Positions 1 to 8,126 of a stretch of DNA of 64,000 bases are shown here, piece by piece. This DNA comes from CAVYUC01 sp963783085 (GTDB taxonomy: Bacteria > Bacteroidota > Bacteroidia > Bacteroidales > Prolixibacteraceae): assembly GCA_963783085.1 (NCBI GenBank), contig CAWAMJ010000015.1, positions 33,679 to 97,678 of the forward strand, in the 5' to 3' direction. A model generated the notes under the pieces. It was not told the origin of the DNA. It worked only from the letters and a program-made list of their open reading frames with translations, and ran no database searches. The first letter of the stretch is position 1, and the number at the start of each line of letters is the position of its first letter. The translations under genes and the position numbers were made by a program.

Positions 1-102
1 TGTCCGGGCGTATGAAACCCGACTGGAATAGTTTTCCCACAATTTTCCAAACAATGCTTCAGCAATTTCGCCCGCGGACTTTTTCATACCGTCATTTTTC
101 AT
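1..102 (-). CDS. Partial CDS, N-terminus only, unassigned (possibly DUF1338)
   Basis: From an ATG at 102-100 on the minus strand, 34 codons stay open to the left window edge. The residues include LFGKLWENYSSRVSY, which looks like the start of a soluble protein. The phrase LWxxY resembles the N-terminus of DUF1338/HglS-type 2-oxoadipate dioxygenases, but too little is visible to assign it. The gene lies 73 bp downstream of the PfkB-like gene on the same strand, so the two could be co-transcribed. Alternative in-frame start ATG at 87-85. Confidence 0.4.
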   Translation of the reverse strand, partial: MKNDGMKKSAGEIAEALFGKLWENYSSRVSYART

Positions 103-175
103 TATTAACTGAAAAACAATGAGTTTTGTTTCTTTGGGCAATATGTTTAAAAGTATTGTTTAAATCGAAAATAAA

Positions 176-1105
176 TTATAAAGTATTATTCGCCAGCCGA
201 GTTTTTTTAGGGTTTTTCTTCATGAATTTTAAAACATCCTTTTTATTGAAGTAGCTGGTGGCGCCTAATTTGGTTGCATTTAAAGCGCCCGCGGCATTCC
301 CGAATTCCAGAGCTTCGTTTATTGAACTGCTATTTAAATAATAGTGCAGGAAACCGGCGGAAAATGCCATTCCCGAGCCAATATTATCTTTCATTTGAAC
401 AATGTATCCAGGATCGGAAAAAGCGCCTTTTTCAATGTGGTAGGCCGAAACGCCGTGTTGACCGCGTGTTATCAGCACCAAATCAACGTTGTATTTTTCA
501 GCCAGGGCCGCGCAAAAATCGTTTATGTTGTGGAAAACGAGGTTCAGCTTTTCCGCCAGAAAATCCATTTCTTTCTCCTTAATCCGAACGATGTTCGAAC
601 TGTGCAGCAGGTTTTCAACCACACGCACATCGAAAAAATGCTGAAATAATTTCAGGTCGAAAAACTTTAGGGAACGCGGCGATTCTTTGATCAGTTCGCG
701 AATTGTATTTTTTGAAATGCCAAACCTCTGCGGCAGCAGCCCAAAAAAAAGACAGTCGGCATTACGCACCAATTTCAGCGCCTCTGGCGAAAATTCGATA
801 TGATCGAAAGCCACATCGAGTTTAACCTTGTAAACCGGGTCGTTTTTTTCATCGAAAGTTATGTCGACCGTTCCGGTCGGAAATTCGGTATCCACCTGAA
901 CGTTTGCATCTGAAATTCCCAGTTCGCCAAGTCTTTTCAATGCGGTGCGGCCAAGTTCGTCGTCGCCAATCCGCGAAAGTAAAAATCCCTCATCTCCAAA
1001 AGAGTTGCACCGGAAAACCAGGTTTGAAGGAGTTCCGCCCAAAACTTCGTCATCGGGCAAAATATCCCATACAATTTCTCCGAAAGCAACTATCTTTTTC
1101 CCCAT
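176..1105 (-). CDS. PfkB-family carbohydrate kinase-like protein, catalytic Asp missing
   Basis: A 309-residue protein of the ribokinase/PfkB fold, the size of a bacterial fructokinase. The N-terminus carries the sugar-binding GGTPSN element (family GGxPxN) and the IGDDELG turn typical of the fold. The C-terminal signature normally reads DTxGAGDxF, where the last D is the catalytic base that deprotonates the sugar hydroxyl. Here it reads DNIGSGMAF, so Met occupies that position. The second conserved segment, usually FDxNLR, is FDLKLF. By family knowledge such a protein should be a poor or inactive sugar kinase, and it may instead act as a binding or regulatory protein. The ATG at 1105 sits about 20 nt below a good promoter. 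Family assignment is firm; activity and substrate are unknown. Confidence 0.85.
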   Translation of the reverse strand: MGKKIVAFGEIVWDILPDDEVLGGTPSNLVFRCNSFGDEGFLLSRIGDDELGRTALKRLGELGISDANVQVDTEFPTGTVDITFDEKNDPVYKVKLDVAFDHIEFSPEALKLVRNADCLFFGLLPQRFGISKNTIRELIKESPRSLKFFDLKLFQHFFDVRVVENLLHSSNIVRIKEKEMDFLAEKLNLVFHNINDFCAALAEKYNVDLVLITRGQHGVSAYHIEKGAFSDPGYIVQMKDNIGSGMAFSAGFLHYYLNSSSINEALEFGNAAGALNATKLGATSYFNKKDVLKFMKKNPKKTRLANNTL

Positions 1106-1124
1106 AAAAATAAATTTGAAGGCG

Positions 1125-1154
1125 CAAAAGTAAGCAATAAAAAAGTCGTTTCAA
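1125..1154 (-). promoter_or_regulatory. Bacteroidetes-type promoter for the PfkB-like gene
   Basis: On the minus strand TTG (1154-1152) is followed by exactly 19 nt and TACTTTTG (1132-1125), matching the Bacteroidetes primary sigma consensus TTG-N19-TAnnTTTG. Transcription would start near 1120, giving a leader of about 15 nt before the ATG at 1105. Confidence 0.7.
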
Positions 1155-1157
1155 ATT

Positions 1158-1319
1158 TCAGGCCGCAGGTTTTACATAAAAATTTACCCGCCCCACTATA
1201 GCAACCTTTTCGCAATCAGCTTCAACTGTTTTGTTAACGCCGGTTCCTGTTTCGAAAAACATTTTAATGAGTTTACCGTTCACTTTGAAAACAGTAGCGG
1301 AATGAATTATTTGGCTCAC
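1158..1319 (-). CDS. Possible small protein of 53 aa (weak)
   Basis: A minus-strand frame runs from GTG at 1319 to TGA at 1158. An internal ATG at 1262-1260 would give 34 aa. The translation has a protein-like composition (residues such as FKVNGKLIKMFFETGTGVNK and a C-terminal VGRVNFYVKPAA), with alternating hydrophobic residues suggesting beta strands. Against it: the frame overlaps the first 18 bases of acpH on the opposite strand, covers the promoter of the PfkB-like gene, and has no recognised family. It may be a chance frame. Confidence 0.25.
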   Translation of the reverse strand: MSQIIHSATVFKVNGKLIKMFFETGTGVNKTVEADCEKVAIVGRVNFYVKPAA

Positions 1320-1910
1320 CTGTACCTTTCAGGCGAAGATGAAAAAATTGTAGTAGGCAATTTTATTGGTGATTATGTTAAAGGCAAAAAATACCTGAAT
1401 TACCCGGCGGAAATCCAAAAAGGGATTCTCCTGCACCGTAACATTGATTCATTTACCGATGGCCATTTAAAGTTCAGGGAAGCCAAAAAGCTTTTCCGCC
1501 CCGATTTTGGATTGTATTCAGGCGTTGTGGTCGATTTGTTTTTTGACCACCTGCTGGCCAAAAACTGGTACAGCTATTCCAACCTGCCTTTGCGCGATTT
1601 TACGAAGTGGGTACATGCAGTGCTGCTTTCGAATTACCGGCATTTGCCGGCGCGTGTAAAGGGATTTCTGCCATGGTTAATCCAAAACCGGCGTTTGGAA
1701 TCGTACGCTCAAAAAAGCGGGATTTCCAGGTCTTTGGAAGCCATGAGCCGTTATACCTCGCTGCCTGGGAAAACCGAAAGGGCCATTGAAATTCTGACCG
1801 AACAATTCATGTTTCTCGAACACAATTTTTCCGGTTTTATGCAAGATGTACTGGAATTTGCAGAAACAGAATTTGGCGTACAAATAAACAGGCCCGGGGA
1901 AAAAACCTGA
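1302..1910 (+). CDS. acpH: Acyl carrier protein phosphodiesterase (DUF479)
   Basis: A 202-residue protein that matches AcpH along its length (E. coli AcpH is 193 aa). AcpH hydrolyses the 4'-phosphopantetheine arm from holo-ACP in the cytoplasm, using a metal-dependent HD-like fold. Family hallmarks visible are the MNYLAHLYLS start, the VGNFIGDYVKG segment, the HRNIDSFTD motif with its metal-binding His and Asp, and DLFFDHLLAKNW. The ATG at 1302 begins exactly at the conserved MNYLAH. The gene is divergent from the PfkB-like gene and convergent with the radical SAM gene, whose stop lies only 9 bp beyond its own. No strong terminator is visible in that gap. Confidence 0.92.
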   Translation: MNYLAHLYLSGEDEKIVVGNFIGDYVKGKKYLNYPAEIQKGILLHRNIDSFTDGHLKFREAKKLFRPDFGLYSGVVVDLFFDHLLAKNWYSYSNLPLRDFTKWVHAVLLSNYRHLPARVKGFLPWLIQNRRLESYAQKSGISRSLEAMSRYTSLPGKTERAIEILTEQFMFLEHNFSGFMQDVLEFAETEFGVQINRPGEKT

Positions 1911-1919
1911 CTTTGATTT

Positions 1920-3215
1920 TTATGCGTGCATTTCGTAATACGGTTCTTCGAAAAAGAAATTCGGGTCGCCAAAAGCCGGCTCCAAATCGTCGATCCACAC
2001 TGCCCGCGGATCAAATCTGGCGAAAAATGGTTTGCCAATCCAGTTTGGGTCGCGCCCCTGCAGAAAATTCAGCACAAATACTTGTTGACCATTAATTTCG
2101 GAAACACCAGTCACCTGAATTTTTCCCGGGCTGCACGACATGCTTGGCCCTTTTACCGTGCGGCAAATTCCACTCACCTGGTTAAATGCATTCCGGTAAA
2201 TCTGCCAGGCGCGGTTTAAAGTCACTGCAAAGTAATCCTGAGCACCGGTGTCGCGGGCAACGAACATATAATAAGGAACGATATCCATTTTCACCTGCTG
2301 CTTCCAGCTTTCGGCCCAAATATCCGGATCATCATTAATATTTTTCAGCAGCGGCGACTGCGAACGAATTTGAACCCCCGCAGAAATTAACCGCTTCACT
2401 GCTTTTTTTACAGCTTTGGTTTTTAATTCGCCGGGGTGGTTAACATGGGCCATCAGGGCGATGTTAATTCCCTTCGATTTCACTCTTTCAAATAACCTCA
2501 GCAGCTCATCGGCATCTTCGTCGGTAGTGTATCTGTATGGCCAGTATGTCAGCGATTTTGTACCTATCCTGATGTTTCTGAGGTGCGGAATATCGGCGGC
2601 GAGCAACGCGTTAAAATAGTATTCGAAAAACCTGGTTTTCATCACTGCCGGATCCCCTCCGGTAAATAAAACATCAGTGATTTTCGGATTTGCTTTTAAA
2701 TACCGCACCAGCAAATCGGCCTCTTTCATGGCGAATTTGAACTCGTTGAGCGCAAACTGCGGCCACCGGAAACAGAATGTGCAATAGGCATGGCATGTTT
2801 GTCCCTGCGATGGAAAAAATAACATAGTTTCACGGTACTTATGTTGTACCCCATTTAGCCGTTTCCCTTCAAAAACCGGAACGTTATTTTCCTGTCCAGC
2901 GGGATTCGGGTTCAATTTCAGCCGTATTTTTGTCACTTCTTCCTGGATTAACTTTTTCGGGGCGCCGGCTTTCAACAATGCTGCAACCCGCTTAAAACTC
3001 TTCCTGTCCAACATTTCCTTCTGCGGAAAATTCAGGATAAAAAACGGATCTTTTTCAAAATTTTTCCAGTTGATCAACTCGTCCACTACATAATTACTGG
3101 TTTTGAACGGCAAAACAGTACCCACAACCTCGATGTCGAACTTTTGTTCTTCCGTAAGGTATTCCAGTTGAGGTATCTGCCTTAAATTAAATAATGTATA
3201 GGATTTGTATTTCAC
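1920..3215 (-). CDS. KamA-family radical SAM protein (lysine 2,3-aminomutase-like)
   Basis: A 431-residue protein resembling lysine/glutamate 2,3-aminomutases, which use a [4Fe-4S] cluster, SAM and PLP to migrate an amino group. The radical SAM motif CxxxCxxC is present as C141-H-A-Y-C145-T-F-C148, followed by FRW. A glycine-rich SAM-binding FTGGDP element follows at about residue 186. KamA proteins carry the PLP lysine in a PGGGGK loop. Here the equivalent late segment reads SCSPGKIQV, shorter than usual, so PLP binding is uncertain. The substrate cannot be named. A leader of about 230 nt precedes it. Family confidence is high, specific reaction low. Confidence 0.85.
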   Translation of the reverse strand: MKYKSYTLFNLRQIPQLEYLTEEQKFDIEVVGTVLPFKTSNYVVDELINWKNFEKDPFFILNFPQKEMLDRKSFKRVAALLKAGAPKKLIQEEVTKIRLKLNPNPAGQENNVPVFEGKRLNGVQHKYRETMLFFPSQGQTCHAYCTFCFRWPQFALNEFKFAMKEADLLVRYLKANPKITDVLFTGGDPAVMKTRFFEYYFNALLAADIPHLRNIRIGTKSLTYWPYRYTTDEDADELLRLFERVKSKGINIALMAHVNHPGELKTKAVKKAVKRLISAGVQIRSQSPLLKNINDDPDIWAESWKQQVKMDIVPYYMFVARDTGAQDYFAVTLNRAWQIYRNAFNQVSGICRTVKGPSMSCSPGKIQVTGVSEINGQQVFVLNFLQGRDPNWIGKPFFARFDPRAVWIDDLEPAFGDPNFFFEEPYYEMHA

Positions 3216-3459
3216 GGTAATAAATTTTAAATGTTATGAAAATCCACGTTTCTCACAGATACCCTGACTGACTGCAAATGCGGCATCTTATATACCTGTT
3301 TCCAAATATTTCGGGTAATCACCCGGCGGTATTCAGGTTAGCGTCAGCAATTCCGAAACGCTGCTTCGGGTTCGCTTTTTCTGAACGTTTGATACCTTGT
3401 TTAAAGCACCAAATATGTATACTAAAATTTACGATTTTTGTTTAAGTCACGCAAATATA
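3216..3459 (-). promoter_or_regulatory. Promoter and long leader of the KamA-like gene, possible structured RNA
   Basis: A -7 box TATATTTG lies at 3459-3452 on the minus strand, without a clear TTG at the usual distance. Transcription from it would give a leader of about 230 nt before the ATG at 3215. The leader contains a perfect short hairpin (CGGGT-aatc-ACCCG, 3312-3325) and is GC-richer than neighbouring spacers. I could not match it to the TPP, SAM, cobalamin or lysine riboswitch cores. The remaining spacer, 3460-3518, is AT-rich and holds nothing I recognise. Confidence 0.4.
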
Positions 3460-3518
3460 GAAAAAAATTTCCAACTTTCCCGGTTTTACGATAACCGGCA
3501 AGCTATCAAATAATTGCA

Positions 3519-4946
3519 TCAATCTGAAAGCCTGTCCCAGCGCCTGGCATCAAGCCTCACAAAAATGAAAAGCAAAATGGTAAACGACCATAACGAAGAG
3601 CCGCCGTAACTGAAAAACGGAAGCGGAATGCCTATAACCGGCATCATTCCTATCGTCATTCCTATGTTTACCATAAAATGAAAAAACAATATTACAGCTA
3701 CAGAATAGCCATAAATCCGGGAAAAACGCGAACGCTGCCGTTCTGCCAGTATAATCAACCGCACAAATAATAACAGGAAAAGTAAAACAACGATAAATGT
3801 GCCGATAAATCCCCACTCTTCACCCACGGTACAAAATATAAAATCGGTGCTTTGTTCCGGCACAAAATCGAATTTGGTTTGCGTTCCTTTTAAAAATCCT
3901 TTCCCACTGAAACCGCCTGAACCAATGGCAATTTTACTTTGATTGACGTTATATCCCGCCCCCAGCGGATCTGATTTTATGCCAAGCAATTCATTAATAC
4001 GATCCTGGTGATAAGGTTCAAGTATATTGTTAAAAGCATAATCGACAGAGATACTGAACAACAGCGAACTGAGAAAAACCAGCGCGATGATCGAATAATT
4101 CTTTATTTTACTGCCAATGCCATAAAACAACGAGGCGACCGCGCTTAAGAATGAGCCGATGCTCAATGCATTCACTGTACTGAATTTATCCCCGGCGAAC
4201 CATTTCAATGCAAACGACAGACTAAAACCGGCTGCGAAAAACAACAGGATGTAATTGAATTTTTTTAGCCGGGGATTAAAAATAAAGAATGAAATTAACG
4301 CCAGCGACGGGATAAGAATGAATAAAAACAGTTTGGATAAAACCAGTGATAAAACAAATAATATTGCAATGAATGTACCGAAAAATAAAACAACTCCTGA
4401 AAGCCCTTCGCGGTACAACACGAGAATAAATGCAAAATATACGAGTGCCGAACCGGTATCGTTTTGAATGAGAATAAAAAAGGCAGGCAGCAAAATGATT
4501 GCCGTCACTTTAACCAGCGATTTAAACCGTTGCAGTTTAAACCCGAACGAACTCATGTACCTTGCCAGCGCCAGCGCTGTCGCAAATTTGGCAAATTCGG
4601 CAGGCTGAATGCTGAACCCGCCAATGACGAACCATGATTTGGCTCCGTTTATTTCTGTGCCGATCGCCAGCACCAGAACAAGTAAAAACACCAGAAATCC
4701 ATAAAAAAAGTAGGCGAAAAGCACGTAAAAATTAGCCTCAATCAGCAGAATAATAAAAGCGATTAACAATGCTGCACCAATCCAAATCATTTGTTTGCCA
4801 TAGCGTTGCGATATGTCCAGAATGCTGCTGCGTTCTTCATTAAATACCGAAGCATAAATGTTTAGCCATCCCAGAAAAACCAGGAGCAGGTATAGTAATA
4901 CTGTAATCCAATCGATATTTGCCCAAACGCTGTTTCTTTTTAGCAT
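3519..4946 (-). CDS. rodA: Rod-shape SEDS peptidoglycan polymerase RodA
   Basis: A 475-residue polytopic membrane protein of the SEDS family, the lipid II glycosyltransferase of the elongasome. The conserved C-terminal half shows SDPLGAGYN, IGSGGFSGKG, the FVPEQSTDFIF loop and the PFFSYGGSS motif near the end. E. coli RodA is about 370 aa. The extra length here comes from roughly 90 hydrophobic residues inserted between the QNDTGSAL segment and the EPYHQDRI segment, apparently adding transmembrane helices. Its ATG lies one base after the stop of mrdA, so the two are translationally coupled, as expected for a SEDS-bPBP pair. Confidence 0.95.
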   Translation of the reverse strand: MLKRNSVWANIDWITVLLYLLLVFLGWLNIYASVFNEERSSILDISQRYGKQMIWIGAALLIAFIILLIEANFYVLFAYFFYGFLVFLLVLVLAIGTEINGAKSWFVIGGFSIQPAEFAKFATALALARYMSSFGFKLQRFKSLVKVTAIILLPAFFILIQNDTGSALVYFAFILVLYREGLSGVVLFFGTFIAILFVLSLVLSKLFLFILIPSLALISFFIFNPRLKKFNYILLFFAAGFSLSFALKWFAGDKFSTVNALSIGSFLSAVASLFYGIGSKIKNYSIIALVFLSSLLFSISVDYAFNNILEPYHQDRINELLGIKSDPLGAGYNVNQSKIAIGSGGFSGKGFLKGTQTKFDFVPEQSTDFIFCTVGEEWGFIGTFIVVLLFLLLFVRLIILAERQRSRFSRIYGYSVAVILFFHFMVNIGMTIGMMPVIGIPLPFFSYGGSSLWSFTILLFIFVRLDARRWDRLSD

Positions 4947-4947
4947 T

Positions 4948-6765
4948 TTACTTCGGTTGGTTTGGATTTAATAAATTTGCGTCAATCATTCTTTTTTCCA
5001 CCCATTTCCGGCCGTTGGAAATCGAATCAGTTAAATATTTTTCCACCAGCAGGCTCGCAATTGGCGCAGCATATCTTGCTCCCCAAACTCCGTTTTCAAC
5101 ATAAACTGAAATCGCAATTTTAGGATTGTCTTTCGGTGCAAACGCCATAAAAACAGAGTGATCGGAACCATGCGGGTTCTCGGCCGTACCCGTTTTTCCG
5201 CACATTGTAATTCCCGGAATCCGAACTAGTGTTGCGGCGTTGGTATTTTCCACAACCATTTGCATTCCTTCTATCACCGGTTCAAAATATTCGGCGTCGA
5301 TACCGGTGGAATTCCGTTTTTTGAACCTTGAATCTATTTCCCCGTTTTCGATTTCTTTTACTGCGTGCGGAATGTGGTAAAATCCTCGGTTGGCCACAGC
5401 TGCACAATAATTCGCCAATTGCAGCGGCGTAACTCCAAGCTCCCCCTGCCCAATTGCAAGCGATCGTACCGTCATGGCATTCCAGCGTCCTTCACCGTAA
5501 ATTTTATTGTAATAATCATCGAGGGGCACATTTCCTTTATTTTCAATAAGCAAATCGGTATCCAGCTTTTTGCCGATTCCGAATTTCAGGGTATAATCGC
5601 GCCAAACATTGTAACCGTCGGCGGAAGTTCCGTATTTGTTCAGTATCGATTTAAATGTATTCCACAAATAAGGATTGCACGATTCACGGATTGCGCCAAC
5701 AACATTTAACGGCGAATAGTGGTTGTGGGTACATCTGATGGGAAGTGACGCAGGTCCGGAGCAGGCAAAACGGGTTTCGGAATTTATCGCCTGGGTTTGA
5801 AGGCCGACCAGGACGTTTAAAACTTTAAAAGTGGAACCCGGCGGATATTCAGCCAGCAGCGCCCGGTTAAAAAACGGTTTCAAGGTATCTGCAATCAGCA
5901 TATTGTAATTTTTCCCGCGCACACGCCCCACCAATAATCCCGGGTCGTAGGCCGGCGCGCTCACCAGTGCAAGTAATTCGCCGGTTGACGGTTCGATGGC
6001 TACAACACTTCCGCGTTTGTTCTGCATCAAAGTTTCGGCATACATTTGCAAATCCACATCGATGGAAGAAACAACATTTTTTCCGATTTGCGGCGGCACA
6101 TCTTCCCGCCCGTTCAGATAACTGCCTTTGATGCGGTTATGAACATCGACCAAAAACTTTTTCACACCTTTGTTTCCGCGTAAATTTTGTTCGTACGAAC
6201 GTTCAATGCCATTCACACCGATATAATCGCCGATGCTGTAATATTTATCCCTTTTAATATCATTCGGCGTAACTTCGCCAACATATCCCAAAAGGTGCGC
6301 TGCAGACGCATAATTATATTCCCGCAATGTTCTCGACTGGGTATGGAAACCACGAAACTTGTATAGTTTTTCCTGAAGGACGGCGTAAGTTTCCGGCGGT
6401 ATTTGTTTTACCAGAATAGAAGGTTTGTAACGCGAATAATTACTGGCTTCTTTTATCCGGGCAATTAAATCTTCTTTTTCAATTTCAAGCAGGTTACATA
6501 AATAAGTGGTGTCGAAATCCCTCACTTCACGCGGGGTTATCAGCAAATCGTAGGCTGCCTTATTGTAAACCAGCAGTTTCCCGTTTCGATCGAAAACCAG
6601 CCCGCGCGCCGGATACTGAACAATTTCGCGCAGCACATTATTCGTGGCAAACTGTTTATAGGTGGAATCGAGCACCTGCAAACGAAATAGTTTCCCTAAA
6701 TATATCAATACTACGAATGCAAATATTGCCAGGATAACAAACCCGCGTTTCGAAAAATTATTCAC
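4948..6765 (-). CDS. mrdA: Penicillin-binding protein 2 (elongasome transpeptidase)
   Basis: A 605-residue class B PBP. One N-terminal membrane helix (about residues 9-28) is followed by the dimerisation/pedestal domain and a C-terminal transpeptidase. All three active-site motifs are visible: the nucleophilic Ser of STFK in PPGSTFK, the SCN triad in RESCNPY, and KTG in CGKTGTAEN. It cross-links peptidoglycan with RodA under control of MreBCD. The gene sits between mreD (7 bp gap) and rodA (1 bp gap). Length and order are normal for Bacteroidetes. Confidence 0.95.
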   Translation of the reverse strand: MNNFSKRGFVILAIFAFVVLIYLGKLFRLQVLDSTYKQFATNNVLREIVQYPARGLVFDRNGKLLVYNKAAYDLLITPREVRDFDTTYLCNLLEIEKEDLIARIKEASNYSRYKPSILVKQIPPETYAVLQEKLYKFRGFHTQSRTLREYNYASAAHLLGYVGEVTPNDIKRDKYYSIGDYIGVNGIERSYEQNLRGNKGVKKFLVDVHNRIKGSYLNGREDVPPQIGKNVVSSIDVDLQMYAETLMQNKRGSVVAIEPSTGELLALVSAPAYDPGLLVGRVRGKNYNMLIADTLKPFFNRALLAEYPPGSTFKVLNVLVGLQTQAINSETRFACSGPASLPIRCTHNHYSPLNVVGAIRESCNPYLWNTFKSILNKYGTSADGYNVWRDYTLKFGIGKKLDTDLLIENKGNVPLDDYYNKIYGEGRWNAMTVRSLAIGQGELGVTPLQLANYCAAVANRGFYHIPHAVKEIENGEIDSRFKKRNSTGIDAEYFEPVIEGMQMVVENTNAATLVRIPGITMCGKTGTAENPHGSDHSVFMAFAPKDNPKIAISVYVENGVWGARYAAPIASLLVEKYLTDSISNGRKWVEKRMIDANLLNPNQPK

Positions 6766-6772
6766 TAAAAAT

Positions 6773-7273
6773 CTACCTCCTAAAAATTACTAACTGGCTT
6801 AAAATAATAACCGTTATTGACAAAACGGAACTCAACAGAATTTGGTACAATGTTTTGAAAAAATGTGCAAAAGTGAAAATCTCAAGATAGAAAAGCACCA
6901 GATGATGCAGGATTACCATTACGGAAACATAATAAACAAACCATAACAACCGGTTTTGAAACAACCCCGGGTAATTGCTTCGATCTTCTTCGCGGGTTGA
7001 TATAATCCGAATTACAAACGGCCGGAGATAAGCAATAAAAACGGTGGCAGCTGCATGAATCCCAAGGGTATTTGAAAAAACATCGATGCATAGCCCTACC
7101 AGAAAACCCAAAATCATTACCAAATATTTGGGTGTGTTCAATGGCAGCAGCAATACAAATAAAATGTAGATGTACGGGTTTACAAAACCACCTAGTTGAA
7201 TCTGGTTTAAAATTAAAACCTGGAGCAAAACCAGGATGATAAACATTCCGCTGTATTTAATCAGATAACGCAT
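6773..7273 (-). CDS. mreD: Rod shape-determining membrane protein MreD
   Basis: A 166-residue protein with about five hydrophobic segments, the standard size and profile of MreD, which scaffolds the elongasome in the inner membrane with MreC. Sequence conservation in this family is low. The assignment rests on the hydrophobic pattern, the GLCIDVFSNTLGIHA stretch typical of MreD, and the position between mreC and mrdA. The ATG lies inside the end of mreC, giving a 17-bp overlap and probable translational coupling. Confidence 0.9.
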   Translation of the reverse strand: MRYLIKYSGMFIILVLLQVLILNQIQLGGFVNPYIYILFVLLLPLNTPKYLVMILGFLVGLCIDVFSNTLGIHAAATVFIAYLRPFVIRIISTREEDRSNYPGLFQNRLLWFVYYVSVMVILHHLVLFYLEIFTFAHFFKTLYQILLSSVLSITVIILSQLVIFRR

Positions 7274-8102
7274 CCTCTCTTGTAACTTCTTCCAGTTGCT
7301 TTATTTCTTCAGCTTTTAAATTTTCAATTACTTCCACGTATGAAAGCGACTTATAATCGGTGGATAGTTCAACTTTTATGTTGTAGTAATTTTCACCTTC
7401 CGCCTGATCAAATTCCGAAACGGTCCCAATCAGCACTCCTTCCGGAAAAACCGATGAATAACCGCTGGTTACCACGGTATCGCCAATGGCCACATCAACA
7501 TGGTATGGTATTTCCATTAAACTTGCCTTGCGATAATTATTGCCGGTCCAGATTAACGATCCAAAATATCCGTTTTTCCTCAACTTTGCCGAAATGCTCC
7601 AGCGCCGGTTCAGCACTGACAGTCCCAGTGAATATGATTCGGAAACGTTGATAACCACGCCAACAACGCCTTCAGAAGAAATAATTCCCTGATCTGGTTT
7701 AATTCCGTCTTTTCTGCCTTTATTCAGTGTGACGTAATTAAACGGGCGGTTCACTGAATTATTGATAACCCGCGCCGATGTATAGCGAAAAGCTGAGTCT
7801 GTTGGGCTAACATGCGGAATAATGGTATCGGGTGAAGTGGTAAAATGCGGATCCGCCTCTATCAGGCCTTTTAAATACGCGTTTTCTTCTGATAACTTTT
7901 TATTGACTTTTGCCAGCTCAAAATAGTTGATTACCGAATTAAACGTATTGTAAACGTTTCCGGTGATTCGGTTGGATGAATTCAGGTATTTTGCTTTATG
8001 ATAATTGTTATTGTTGAAAACCAACGCAAGGGCGGCAATTTCCAGCAATATGAAAAGAACAAAAGCATAATTTCTTAATAAATACCTGATTAGGCTCCTC
8101 AT
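7257..8102 (-). CDS. mreC: Rod shape-determining protein MreC
   Basis: A 281-residue protein with one N-terminal membrane helix (about residues 11-28), a coiled-coil stretch around residues 65-85 (NKKLSEENAYLKGLI) and a periplasmic beta-barrel domain containing the family segments VGVVINV and AIGDTVVTSGYSSVFPEGV. MreC forms periplasmic filaments that activate PBP2/RodA. It lies 24 bp after mreB and overlaps mreD by 17 bp. Length and domain order are typical. Confidence 0.93.
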   Translation of the reverse strand: MRSLIRYLLRNYAFVLFILLEIAALALVFNNNNYHKAKYLNSSNRITGNVYNTFNSVINYFELAKVNKKLSEENAYLKGLIEADPHFTTSPDTIIPHVSPTDSAFRYTSARVINNSVNRPFNYVTLNKGRKDGIKPDQGIISSEGVVGVVINVSESYSLGLSVLNRRWSISAKLRKNGYFGSLIWTGNNYRKASLMEIPYHVDVAIGDTVVTSGYSSVFPEGVLIGTVSEFDQAEGENYYNIKVELSTDYKSLSYVEVIENLKAEEIKQLEEVTREDALSD

Positions 8103-8126
8103 TTCAAAGCTACATATATCCTGTTA

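Noticed and set aside
3216..3459. Cobalamin, SAM, TPP or lysine riboswitch in the KamA-like leader
   Set aside because: None of the conserved core boxes of those classes could be found; only generic hairpins are present.
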